8,109 nucleotides of DNA from Candidatus Gastranaerophilales bacterium (GTDB taxonomy: Bacteria; Cyanobacteriota; Vampirovibrionia; Gastranaerophilales; Gastranaerophilaceae), in assembly GCA_021201175.1 (NCBI GenBank), contig JAJQFK010000199.1:807-8915 (forward strand). The letters run 5' to 3'. The translations under genes were made by a program, and so were the position numbers. How positions within the stretch are numbered: the first letter of the stretch is position 1; every line of letters begins with the position of its first letter. The notes under the pieces are model-generated. The model worked only from the letters and a program-made list of their open reading frames with translations, searched no databases and was not told the DNA's origin. Positions 1 through 7,738 of the stretch are shown here, piece by piece.

Positions 1-2
1 CT

Positions 3-374
3 ATTATCCCATTTGTTGCAACAATAAAAACAACTTTCTATAGAAAAGCTATACAAATTGAAAAATTAGTTAAAAGAGAAAAGGTTAGGGTTATTTATTT
101 TATCGGTGAAAATTATTATTATAAGGCAAAAAATATTAAAGAATTTCAGCAGGTATATAGCCAACGTATTAAACATGCAAGTACAACGATATTGTCTCTA
201 AATATGATTAGCAGAAAATATGAACATGTTATGACAATATCATTTGATACAAAAAATATTGAATGTGAAGCTTATGCTATAAACCAAATACTCACACCTA
301 ATGAAGAGATCAATTGTTATTGGCTAAATCCCATATTAGTTGCACTAAAGGAGAAAGAACTGTCAAATCCATAG
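3..374 (+). CDS. C-terminal part of an unrecognised protein (5' end outside window)
   Basis: The frame is open from base 3 to a TAG at 372-374 and gives 123 residues with no stop, so the gene begins to the left of the window. An internal TTG at 192 could start a 60-residue product, but no good ribosome binding site precedes it and the upstream frame reads like protein, so I treat it as internal. The visible part has a basic stretch (IEKLVKREK), then a hydrophobic/aromatic strand (VIYFIGENYYY), then mixed alpha/beta-looking sequence ending in KEKELSNP. I see no signal peptide, membrane segment or catalytic motif, and I do not recognise the family. Its last bases overlap the end of the minus-strand DUF4238-like remnant, so the two converge. 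Its original neighbours to the left are unknown. Confidence is for it being a real partial coding region, not for any function. Confidence 0.6.
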   Translation: MIPFVATIKTTFYRKAIQIEKLVKREKVRVIYFIGENYYYKAKNIKEFQQVYSQRIKHASTTILSLNMISRKYEHVMTISFDTKNIECEAYAINQILTPNEEINCYWLNPILVALKEKELSNP

Positions 375-638
375 AATGTTATTTGTATTGCTATATAGAT
401 ATCGTTTTGCAAGTTTTTTTATTGATGCGTTAAATTGCAATATTGCTTTTTTATCATTCAGTATCATTTCAGTAATTTTAATATTTTTGTATCCAATTCT
501 ATTTGTATACAATAAAGCATGCGTTGGCGACATTGGGAAATAAATTTCAAAATCATCTCCTTGTAATTCAAATGGGTCAATATAACTAGCGTAAATATTT
601 ATACAAGGAGAGTCTGACGTAATAAAAGGGATTGATTT
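363..638 (-). pseudogene. DUF4238-like protein, C-terminal remnant
   Basis: Read on the minus strand, codons from about 638 down to a TGA at 365-363 encode about 90 residues. They begin SIPFITSDSPCINIY and continue with EIYFPMSPTHALLYTN. The pattern of a Phe-Ile-Thr-Ser-Asp-x-Pro strand followed about 25-30 residues later by Phe-Pro-x-Ser-Pro and a Leu-rich strand is, from memory of the family, the C-terminal signature of DUF4238 proteins. These are usually about 250-350 residues, so roughly the N-terminal two-thirds is missing. Upstream, the same frame runs into transposase sequence and reaches a stop at 692-690. No plausible start codon or ribosome binding site exists. The cut coincides with the start of the Mu-transposase remnant, which suggests the element, or a later deletion, destroyed the gene. 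No function is assigned to DUF4238. Family assignment is by pattern only. Confidence 0.6.
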
Positions 639-1570
639 TTTGAAAGATTGGAATGAAAAACACCCCTACAAAAAATCGAGTTACTCTGCTTTATGCAAGG
701 CTCGAATTAAATATGGGCAATTTGGCGAAGATGCGCTTTTATCTAAAAAAGGCTTTAAAGAAGAATATCGGGTAAAACCTGAATATTATGAGTATTATAA
801 AAACCTTTATTTAAACCCTAAAGCACCCTCCGCAATTGATTGTTGGATGCAAACCTTAAATTATGCAAAACAGAAAGATAAAGTTAAAACCGCAAATTTT
901 CCTTGTGATAAAACTTTTGACAGATTATTAAAAAAAGAATTCTCATCAGATGAAATTAAACGAGCAAGACGATATAAAGAAAAAGTGATTGCAAGCGATT
1001 ATTCGAACATCAAAGCCAATGAATATTGGATTATTGAAAGTTATCAACTAAATTTTCCGATACGATTTAAAAACCGGTATTTTTATCCTTGGCTTACTGT
1101 GGTGAAAGATGTTAAAACCGCAAAATAGTTGGGGTGGTTTGTTTTTCACGAAATGATTAATTCAGGACATATCTTGCAGACTGTTTATTATGCACTTATA
1201 AAATACGGCAGTCCTCGAAAAATATTTATTAAACTTGGGGTTTGCCTATGTCTTAAAACCGACACCTGCACTATGTAAAACACCGGAAGAAAGAGAGCAA
1301 TTAAAGTTTGCAATGGAGCGAAAGAAACGGGCATTCAATAATACAAAATCTTTTCTAAAGGATTTAAGAGAAATTTCTATGGAAGAAATATGTGAGAATT
1401 ATAAGACCGCATATTATAAAGATATTGGGAAGTCAAATCCTGAAATTTTAAAATTAGTGACAGGTTCAAGTATTGAAGATGCTGCAAAAAAGGCAAAAGA
1501 ACAAGAAGAAGTCGAATTATTGAGAGATAAATTTTACCACGAGCTTTATGAAAATACGAAAAATGATTAG
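637..1570 (+). pseudogene. Mu-type DDE transposase, degenerate and internally deleted
   Basis: Three pieces of one transposase are visible. (1) 640-1128 gives 162 residues: a Mu-type helix-turn-helix (DWNEKHPYKKSSYSALCKAR), then the linker with YYKNLYLNPKAPSAIDC, then the start of the DDE core with WIIESYQL and PWLTVVKDVKT. (2) After an in-frame TAG at 1126-1128 the same frame continues with LGWFVFHEMINSGHILQTV and YYALIKYGSPRKIFI, which fits the core pattern 'GW...N...L..A....G.P..I.I' up to where the second catalytic Asp (DNG) should be. (3) From about 1235 a different frame gives GFAYVLKPTPALCKTPEER and a Lys/Glu-rich helical tail ending at TAG 1568-1570, like the end of Mu transposases beyond the beta-barrel. 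Glu (residue 133 counted from base 640) sits where the family has its first catalytic Asp. Intact relatives are about 600-700 residues. The N-terminal DNA-binding region, second Asp, catalytic Glu and barrel are missing, so it cannot be active. It looks slightly less AT-rich than the operon beside it (by eye). Confidence 0.8.
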
Positions 1571-1639
1571 GTTTGGTTTTGGAATGGCATTAAAACAGTA
1601 TTTGAACACAAATTGAATAAAAGTCCCAATAATGTTCCA

Positions 1640-1668
1640 TATAGCATGTTCATGATAGTATTATTATG
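1640..1668 (+). promoter_or_regulatory. possible promoter of the hsd operon (weak)
   Basis: The 123 bases between the transposase remnant and hsdR are the only non-coding space upstream of the operon, so its promoter most likely lies here or within the remnant. The best element I see is an extended -10-like TGATAGTAT at 1653-1661, which would place a transcript start near 1668 and leave a leader of about 25 nt before the hsdR start. No good -35 box stands 16-18 bases upstream; TTCCAT at 1635-1640 is a poor match. Two copies of ATGTTC (1632-1637 and 1646-1651) flank this area and could be an operator, but such a short repeat is easily due to chance. No controller gene is visible. Confidence 0.25.
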
Positions 1669-1682
1669 TGGAAGTATTAAAT

Positions 1683-1687
1683 AGAGG
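1683..1687 (+). promoter_or_regulatory. ribosome binding site of hsdR
   Basis: AGAGG lies 6 nt before the TTG at 1694. No ATG or GTG in this frame lies between it and the conserved N-terminal domain, so it supports TTG as the true start codon. Confidence 0.6.
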
Positions 1688-1693
1688 TTTTTC

Positions 1694-4600
1694 TTGTCAA
1701 CATCTAATTTTGATTTCCTTAAAAATGAATATCCGGAACTTGCAAAACTTGGAAGTTTAGCCGAAGAGTTAATTGATACTGATGCAGCATCTTGTCTATC
1801 AAAATTGCGTCTTATTGCAGAATTTATTGCTAAAGATATTTATTACAGATATTTTCATGAAAAATCTACTCTTACCCAATATGAACTTTTAAAAGAACTT
1901 AAACCATACATAAAAGAACAATATATGGATGTTTTTCATATCATTAGAAAATATGGAAATGGTGCAGTCCATGAGAATATTGCAAATATTGATAAAACAC
2001 ACGATATTTTAAAATATACTTGGGGTTTATGTGTTTGGCACTATGTAACTAATTGTAATGGTGATAGTTCTAAAATAACAGTATATAGTAAGCCGGTAAG
2101 TAGAAAAATTTTATTAGAACAAGAATTAGAAGAAGCTAAAAAAAGAGCAGAACTACTAGAAGCCGAATTAAAAATTAAGGAAAAAGCTTTAATTGAAGCT
2201 TCAAGTGCCACATCAGCCACAAAAGAAGATTTTGTTAATAAACAATCTGTAAATGAAGAAACAACTGCCAGATTAAGTGACTTAACTGAAGCACAAACTC
2301 GTCATTTTATTATTGATAATATGCTTATTGAAGCAGGCTGGAATATTAAAAAAATTGAAAATTTTGAGATTGATATAAAAGAATTTAATACATCTGAAGT
2401 TAAAAGAGAAATCTGTGTTGAAGGTCTGATAAATACTCCATCAGGTAAAGGTTATATTGATTATGCTTTATATAACGATAATGGCAGAATAATTGCTATT
2501 ATTGAAGCGAAAAAATCAAGAAGAGATGTCAAGGAAGGCAAAGAACAAGCAAAACAATACGCAAATGCTATTGAAAGAAACACAAATTTCAGACCTTTAA
2601 TTTTTTATACAAATGGATTTGAAACTTACCTTTGGGATGATGCTAATTATCCGGAACGTAGAATTTTTGGAATGTTTTCGAAAGATGATATTTTAACCAG
2701 ATTATTCCAAAGAGAGAATAGAAAAAACTTAGCCAATGTCGAAATTGATACAAGTATAACTAATAGAGATTACCAATTTATGGCAATCAGAAAAACCTAT
2801 GAGGCTTTTTCTGCAGGACAAAGAAAAGCATTACTGGTAATGGCAACAGGTACTGGTAAAACAAGAACTGCAATGTCAATAATTAAAGGTTTGGTTGAAT
2901 CTAATTGGGTAAAAAGAGTTTTATTCCTTGTTGATAGAGATGAATTAAGAAAACAAGCTGATAGTGCGTTCAAAAAACATTTGGATAGCTTATCTAGAGT
3001 TCTTGTTAATTCAGAAACAAGGGATGATAAAAATAATAAAGTTTATATTGCAACTTATCCCGCAATGCAACAAGCTTATCAGCTTTACACTCCCGGCTTT
3101 TTTGATTTAATAATTGCTGATGAGTCACATCGTTCAATTTATAATGTATATGGCGAAATTTTTAAATATTTTGATGCATTTCAAATCGGGTTAACCGCAA
3201 CTCCCGTTGATTATATTTCAAGAAATACTTACAAAATGTTCAATACAGATGATAAAACTCCAACATTTAGTTATGAATTGGACGATGCTATTTCTGAAAA
3301 ATATCTTGTTCCGTATAAAGTTCAAAAAGTACAAACCGGATTTATGGATCGAGGTATTAAGTTCTCTGAATTATCAGAAAAGCAAAAACAAGAACTTGCT
3401 GAACAAGTTGAAGATCCTGAAAAATTTGAATTTGAAAGTTCACAATTAGAGTCGCAAATTACAAATGTAGAAACAAATAGAAAAATTATACGTTCCCTTA
3501 TGGATAATGGGCTAAAAGATTCAAGTGGCAAACTGGGGAAATCTATAATTTTTGCAAGAAATCATAAGCATGGACAACTTTTAGAAAAATTATTTAATGA
3601 AATGTATCCTCAATATAAAGGCGAATATGCAAGACTAATTGATTCTCATGATCCAAATGCATCAATTTTGCTTGATGATTTTAAAGGTGAGATTCAAGAA
3701 AATAAAATAAATATTGCTATATCAGTTTCAATGCTTGATACGGGGGTTGATGTTCCTGAAATATTAAACCTCGTTTTTGCAAAGCCAATTTACTCAAAAG
3801 TAAAATTTTGGCAGATGATTGGTAGAGGTACAAGATTATGTGAAAATCTTTTTGGATTAAATAAGCACAAGGAACATTTTGTAATCTTTGACCATTATGC
3901 AAATTTTGAATTTTTTGGAGAAAATCCTGAAGGTTACATTCCCGAAGAACAATTATCATTGTACGAACGATTATTCCAAGCACGAATTGAACTGGCAATA
4001 TCTTCGCTTGAATTGGGGAATGAAGATATTTTTGATAAAACAATAGCGTTACTAAAAAATGATATTGAATCATTACCGAAAAAATCTGTAGATGTTCAAG
4101 AAAACGCAATGTTACTTGATAATATCCTAAAAACAGAATTATATTGGCAAAACTTTGATGAAGATTTTATTGAAGTTTTAGATAAAAAAGTAAGACCTTT
4201 GATGAGAAGACACCAAACTAGTTTTGCTCAAGATAAAGCAATGCAATTTGAAATTTTAACAACACAGTACGAAACTGCAGAGCTGGATAAGCAACTTCTT
4301 GAAAAAAATAATATTGATACTCAAAATCAAGATAAAAAAATTGAATATTATAAAAATAAAATCAGAAAATCCATTTTTGAACTTAGAACTACAATCTATA
4401 AGGTTAAAGAAAAAAATGATTTAATTGAAAAAGTTAAATCTTCTGAATTTGGCAAAAATTTTGATTACAATGAAATTGAAAAAATAAGAAATGAAATAAG
4501 TCCTTTAATGCAATATCGTCAAAGAGATATTGCAGAAGATGATTTTATTAGCATTGATATTAGTGATGAAATTGAAATAAATGAAGAATTACAGCTTAAT

Positions 4601-5095
4601 TTATTCACAACTTTTGGCGAAGGCTTCAAACATGATTTAGAAGAATTTCTTAAAAAACTTTCAAGTGAAAATATTGTTCTGCAAAAAATTAAGAAAGGAC
4701 AAAACATAACAGAGCTTGAAATTCAATCCTTAGTTTCTTTAATCTTGGAACAAAATCCACACTTCACATTGAAACAATTAGAAAAACTTTATCCTGACAA
4801 AGCTTATGATATTTCATTATTGATTAGAAGCATTATTGGCATTGATGAAGAAGAAATTAAAATAAGAATTCGTGATTTCCAACAAAAACATTCGACTTTA
4901 AACACTAAACAAATGCAATGTTTAAAACTGGTTGAAAATCAATTAAGAGCAAATAACTATTTAAAAGAAACCTCGTTCTTTGATAGACCATTTACCGGTT
5001 TAGGCGATGTTTCAGATATTTTTACAGAAGAAGAATTAGAAGAACTTTATAAGATATTAGATGGATTTATGATAAGAGAGAGAACCGTTGGATAA
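1694..5095 (+). CDS. hsdR: Type I restriction enzyme, R (endonuclease/translocase) subunit, EcoEI-like
   Basis: This 1133-residue subunit of the type I complex uses ATP hydrolysis to pull DNA past the bound enzyme and then cuts it when the target is unmethylated. Visible domains in order: a DUF4145-like helical domain (about 15-116; ELIDTDAASCLSKLRLIAEF and IRKYGNGAVHE); a charged coiled coil (about 137-169); the HSDR_N nuclease (about 197-345) with PD-(D/E)xK residues Asp256 and Glu271-Ala-Lys273; the SF2 helicase with NRDYQ (357-361), Walker A ATGTGKT (384-390, Lys389), DESH (476-479), GLTATP (499-504), IIFAR (618-622), MLDTGVDVPE (680-689) and QMIGRGTR (707-714); and an EcoEI_R_C-type C-terminus (about 950-1125) that should dock on the methyltransferase core. 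All catalytic motifs are intact. TTG is chosen as start because of AGAGG just upstream. The TAA overlaps the hsdM ATG by 1 nt (TAATG). It is the first gene of the operon. Confidence 0.95.
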   Translation: MSTSNFDFLKNEYPELAKLGSLAEELIDTDAASCLSKLRLIAEFIAKDIYYRYFHEKSTLTQYELLKELKPYIKEQYMDVFHIIRKYGNGAVHENIANIDKTHDILKYTWGLCVWHYVTNCNGDSSKITVYSKPVSRKILLEQELEEAKKRAELLEAELKIKEKALIEASSATSATKEDFVNKQSVNEETTARLSDLTEAQTRHFIIDNMLIEAGWNIKKIENFEIDIKEFNTSEVKREICVEGLINTPSGKGYIDYALYNDNGRIIAIIEAKKSRRDVKEGKEQAKQYANAIERNTNFRPLIFYTNGFETYLWDDANYPERRIFGMFSKDDILTRLFQRENRKNLANVEIDTSITNRDYQFMAIRKTYEAFSAGQRKALLVMATGTGKTRTAMSIIKGLVESNWVKRVLFLVDRDELRKQADSAFKKHLDSLSRVLVNSETRDDKNNKVYIATYPAMQQAYQLYTPGFFDLIIADESHRSIYNVYGEIFKYFDAFQIGLTATPVDYISRNTYKMFNTDDKTPTFSYELDDAISEKYLVPYKVQKVQTGFMDRGIKFSELSEKQKQELAEQVEDPEKFEFESSQLESQITNVETNRKIIRSLMDNGLKDSSGKLGKSIIFARNHKHGQLLEKLFNEMYPQYKGEYARLIDSHDPNASILLDDFKGEIQENKINIAISVSMLDTGVDVPEILNLVFAKPIYSKVKFWQMIGRGTRLCENLFGLNKHKEHFVIFDHYANFEFFGENPEGYIPEEQLSLYERLFQARIELAISSLELGNEDIFDKTIALLKNDIESLPKKSVDVQENAMLLDNILKTELYWQNFDEDFIEVLDKKVRPLMRRHQTSFAQDKAMQFEILTTQYETAELDKQLLEKNNIDTQNQDKKIEYYKNKIRKSIFELRTTIYKVKEKNDLIEKVKSSEFGKNFDYNEIEKIRNEISPLMQYRQRDIAEDDFISIDISDEIEINEELQLNLFTTFGEGFKHDLEEFLKKLSSENIVLQKIKKGQNITELEIQSLVSLILEQNPHFTLKQLEKLYPDKAYDISLLIRSIIGIDEEEIKIRIRDFQQKHSTLNTKQMQCLKLVENQLRANNYLKETSFFDRPFTGLGDVSDIFTEEELEELYKILDGFMIRERTVG

Positions 5096-6549
5096 TGACA
5101 GATAGAGAATTTAAGGCAATAATTGATGAATTATGGAATACCTTTTGGTCATCAGGAATAAGTAACCCTATTTCTGTAGTTGAGCAGATGACTTATTTGA
5201 TTTTTTTCAAAATGTTTGAGGAACAAGAAAATTTAAAACAAAAAAAAGCTGCTCACTATAAAAAAGAAAGAAAATCCTTTTTTGAAGGTCGTGAAAATTT
5301 AAGATGGAGCAATTTTAAAGAGCTTGATTCTGTTACAATGCTAAAAACATATAAAGATAAAGTTTTTCCGTTATTGGAAGAAATAAATCCCGCCCTAAAA
5401 GATTCCGTTTGCCTTATTTCAAAGCCATCATTATTAGATACGGCTGTTCAAACTCTTGATAAAATGGACTTTTCTGATGGTAATGATAGAAAAGGCGATA
5501 TTTATGAATATATGCTAGATAAGTTGGCTATCTCCGGACAAAATGGACAATTTAGAACACCTCGCCATATTATTGACATGATGACAAAGTTGGTTGACCC
5601 TCGTGTAGATGATAAGATTTGCGACCCGGCATGTGGTTCGGGAGGGTTTTTGTGTGGTGCATATAGATATATCTTAGAAAGCAATACTTCTGATGAAATG
5701 AAAGAAGTATCACCAATTTTTGGAGATAATCTAAGTGATGAACATAGAAAAAACCTTGATAATAATGTTTTCTTTGGTGGAGAATTTGACCCGACAATGT
5801 ATAAAATTGGTTTGATGAATATGATTTTGCATAATATCAAAACAAAGAATATAAAGTATCAAGATTCATTATCCAAAGACGCTCAAGAAGAAGATAAATA
5901 TACCTTAATTTTAGCGAACCCACCATTTACCGGGAGTATAGATGAATCAGATATTGACCCACATATAACAGCCGTTGTTAAAACTAAGAAAACAGAACTC
6001 TTATTTATGGCAAAATTCTTAAAGATGTTAGAAGTTGGCGGTCGTGCCGCTGTAATCATTCCGACAGGGGTATTATCAACAGAATCAAATGCTCATAAAA
6101 CTTTAAGACAAAAATTAATTGAGGAAAATCAATTAGAAGCAGTTATTTCAATGCCATCAGGAGTGTTTAAACCTTATGCCGGGGTTGCAACAGCAGTTTT
6201 AGTCTTTACTAAAGGTGGGCAAACACAAAAAACCTGGTTTTATGAAATGGAAAATGACGGTTTCACACTTGATGATAAGAGAACTGTTATAGCAGATAAC
6301 GACATTCCGGATATTATTGAAAAATTTGCAACAAAACAAGAAAGTGCAAAGTCATTTAATGTTACAATTGAAGATTTAAGAGAAGGTGAATATAATTTAT
6401 TACCTTCACGCTATAAAAAAATAGAATATGTTCCACCAACATTTGAACACACTCCGCAAGAATATATTCAAATGTTGCTTGAATCTGAAAAGAAATCAAT
6501 ACAACTCCTTGAAAAATTGCAAAAGCAATTGGGAGGTAGGAATGTTTAA
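5095..6549 (+). CDS. hsdM: Type I N6-adenine DNA methyltransferase, M subunit
   Basis: This 484-residue protein transfers a methyl group from S-adenosylmethionine to N6 of adenine in the target chosen by HsdS. Two copies with one HsdS form the modification enzyme, and this core also carries HsdR. The N-terminal 140 residues are the helical HsdM_N domain (starts MTDREFKAIIDELWNTFWSS), which senses the methylation state in studied relatives. GQFRTPRH (151-158) is the usual lead-in to the catalytic domain. SAM-binding motif I is DPACGSGGFL (177-186) and catalytic motif IV is NPPF (275-278), so both key sites are intact. The C-terminal part (about 430-484, EGEYNLLPSRY onward) is the usual tail contacting HsdS. 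Length is normal for the family (about 480-530). The ATG shares its A with the hsdR stop codon (TAATG), with a purine-rich GAGAGAGA just upstream, so translation is probably coupled to hsdR. The last 8 nt overlap hsdS. Confidence 0.96.
   Translation: MTDREFKAIIDELWNTFWSSGISNPISVVEQMTYLIFFKMFEEQENLKQKKAAHYKKERKSFFEGRENLRWSNFKELDSVTMLKTYKDKVFPLLEEINPALKDSVCLISKPSLLDTAVQTLDKMDFSDGNDRKGDIYEYMLDKLAISGQNGQFRTPRHIIDMMTKLVDPRVDDKICDPACGSGGFLCGAYRYILESNTSDEMKEVSPIFGDNLSDEHRKNLDNNVFFGGEFDPTMYKIGLMNMILHNIKTKNIKYQDSLSKDAQEEDKYTLILANPPFTGSIDESDIDPHITAVVKTKKTELLFMAKFLKMLEVGGRAAVIIPTGVLSTESNAHKTLRQKLIEENQLEAVISMPSGVFKPYAGVATAVLVFTKGGQTQKTWFYEMENDGFTLDDKRTVIADNDIPDIIEKFATKQESAKSFNVTIEDLREGEYNLLPSRYKKIEYVPPTFEHTPQEYIQMLLESEKKSIQLLEKLQKQLGGRNV
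6531..6537 (+). promoter_or_regulatory. ribosome binding site of hsdS
   Basis: GGGAGGT is a near-perfect Shine-Dalgarno sequence ending 4 nt before the ATG at 6542. It lies inside the 3' end of hsdM and decides the hsdS start. A longer frame open from 6428 would add 38 residues that merely shadow hsdM. Confidence 0.85.
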
Positions 6550-7738
6550 AGAATATAGATTAGGTGACCTCTGTACTATAGAATGTGGCTCTAGAGAAAA
6601 AGGTGGAGCTCTATTTGATGGAATACCTAGTATTGGCGGAGAACAAATTAATAGTGATGGTACAATAAATGTAAAAAAAATGAAATTTATTTCAGAAGAA
6701 CACTTTGCAAACATGAAACAAGGCAAATTAGAAGGACAAGATGTTCTTCTTGTAAAAGATGGTGCAACAACAGGTAAGACTGCATATTATAATATCAATT
6801 TTCCTAAAGCTGCAGTTAATGAACATGTATTTATTTTAAGAGCAAATGAAAAAATCTTATCTAAATTATTATTTTATAAAATAAGTTCAAAAGAATTCCA
6901 AAATATTATTAAATCTGAAGTAAAGGGTATTATTGGTGGCATAAATTTATCAATAAAAAATATAAAATTAGAAATTCCCGAGTTAAAATCTGAACAAGAA
7001 GAAATTGTTAAAATTTTAGATTGTGCAAGTGAAATAATTCGTTTGAGAAAAGAATGTATAAAAGATGCACAAGACCTAATCCCAGCAATCTTTCAAGAAA
7101 TGTTTGGAAATTCACTTCATGTAAAGAAGTTAGAACAGGTAAAATTAAAATCTTTAATTTTAGAAACAGAACAAAAAAATCCAAACTCCTTATTCGATGA
7201 ATATTTTTATTATGTAGATATTTCGAGTATTAATAATGAATTAAACAGAATAGAGACACCTAAAAAAATTTCTATAGAAAATGCACCAAGTAGGGCAAGG
7301 AAACTAATAAAGTATAATGACGTTTTAATATCAATGACACGTCCATATTTAAAAGGTTTTGCTATCGTTCCAAGGGAGTTAGACGGACAAATTGCCTCAA
7401 CAGGTTTTTCTGTATTGCGTGCTGATACAAGCAAAATAAATCCATTATTTTTATTTGCATATACAAAAACTGATATGTTTATAAATCAACTCCTTCCTAA
7501 AATGAAAGGAGCAAATTATCCTGCTGTACGAGATAGTGATGTTAAAAATGTTGAAATACCAATTCTTTCAATGAAACAACAAGAACTTTTTGCTCAAAAA
7601 GCCATTGAAATAGAAGAATATATTAAAGAACAACAAAAAGAGTTGAAAAATCTTGAAGATATGTTTCAGTCTCTTCTTCACCACGCATTCACCGGCGAAC
7701 TAACAAAACATAAATTTAGAGGTGAAGACAATGCCTAA
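6542..7738 (+). CDS. hsdS: Type I restriction-modification specificity subunit
   Basis: This 398-residue protein recognises the bipartite DNA target and holds the two HsdM subunits. It has the usual tandem layout: TRD1 (about 1-149; FKEYRLGDLCTIECGS, IPSIGGEQIN, DVLLVKDGATTGKT), central helical spacer (about 150-190; SEQEEIVKILDCASEIIRLR to LIPAIFQEMFG), TRD2 (about 191-343; YYVDISSINN, APSRARKLIKYNDVLISMTR, GANYPAVRDSDVKNVEIPI) and a C-terminal helical repeat (about 344-388; MKQQELFAQKAIEIEEYIKE to LLHHAFTGEL). The TRDs are clearly different from each other, so the two half-sites should differ; I cannot predict the target from sequence. The spacers are related in pattern but not near-identical. 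The start is fixed by GGGAGGT before the ATG at 6542. The first 8 nt overlap the end of hsdM and the last 8 overlap the next gene. An A8 run at 6673-6680 lies early in the gene. Confidence 0.95.
   Translation: MFKEYRLGDLCTIECGSREKGGALFDGIPSIGGEQINSDGTINVKKMKFISEEHFANMKQGKLEGQDVLLVKDGATTGKTAYYNINFPKAAVNEHVFILRANEKILSKLLFYKISSKEFQNIIKSEVKGIIGGINLSIKNIKLEIPELKSEQEEIVKILDCASEIIRLRKECIKDAQDLIPAIFQEMFGNSLHVKKLEQVKLKSLILETEQKNPNSLFDEYFYYVDISSINNELNRIETPKKISIENAPSRARKLIKYNDVLISMTRPYLKGFAIVPRELDGQIASTGFSVLRADTSKINPLFLFAYTKTDMFINQLLPKMKGANYPAVRDSDVKNVEIPILSMKQQELFAQKAIEIEEYIKEQQKELKNLEDMFQSLLHHAFTGELTKHKFRGEDNA
7718..7724 (+). promoter_or_regulatory. ribosome binding site of the downstream methyltransferase
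   Basis: AGAGGTG lies 6 nt before the ATG at 7731, inside the end of hsdS, and supports that ATG as the start of the fourth gene. Confidence 0.7.

Noticed and set aside
192..374. A separate 60-residue gene starting at TTG 192
   Set aside because: The frame is open all the way from the left edge and reads like one continuous protein; no Shine-Dalgarno sequence precedes the TTG.
437..451. GCAATATTGC palindrome followed by T-rich sequence as a terminator
   Set aside because: The palindrome has no loop, is very AT-rich and lies within readable coding sequence of the minus-strand remnant; a stable hairpin is unlikely.
640..1128. An intact 162-residue gene starting at TTG 640
   Set aside because: It is an internal slice of a Mu-type transposase: similarity continues after the TAG at 1126-1128, and the TTG has no ribosome binding site and lies at the junction with the DUF4238-like remnant.
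1235..1570. An independent 111-residue gene
   Set aside because: The content matches the tail of Mu-type transposases, it starts at a TTG without a ribosome binding site, and it follows directly on the other transposase fragments.
1632..1651. Two ATGTTC repeats as an operator for the hsd operon
   Set aside because: Six-base repeats are common by chance in AT-rich DNA, and no controller gene or symmetry supports a binding site.
3207..3449. Plus-strand 80-codon frame within hsdR
   Set aside because: It overlaps intact helicase coding sequence in another frame, and its composition is that of out-of-frame AT-rich DNA.
3717..4109. Minus-strand open frame of 130 codons inside hsdR, and smaller ones at 3322-3531 and 4519-4707
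   Set aside because: They lie wholly antisense to conserved helicase and C-terminal coding sequence, contain Phe/Leu/Ser-rich shadow composition and lack initiation signals.
5502..5840. Minus-strand open frames inside hsdM (also 5570-5797) and hsdS (6496-6726, 7210-7434)
   Set aside because: They are antisense shadows of the methyltransferase motifs and TRDs, with no ribosome binding sites and no family resemblance.
6428..6541. Upstream extension of hsdS giving a 436-residue protein
   Set aside because: The extra 38 residues overlap hsdM in another frame, look unlike protein (Asn, Lys and Cys-rich shadow) and have no ribosome binding site, whereas ATG 6542 has GGGAGGT and begins the conserved TRD1 sequence.
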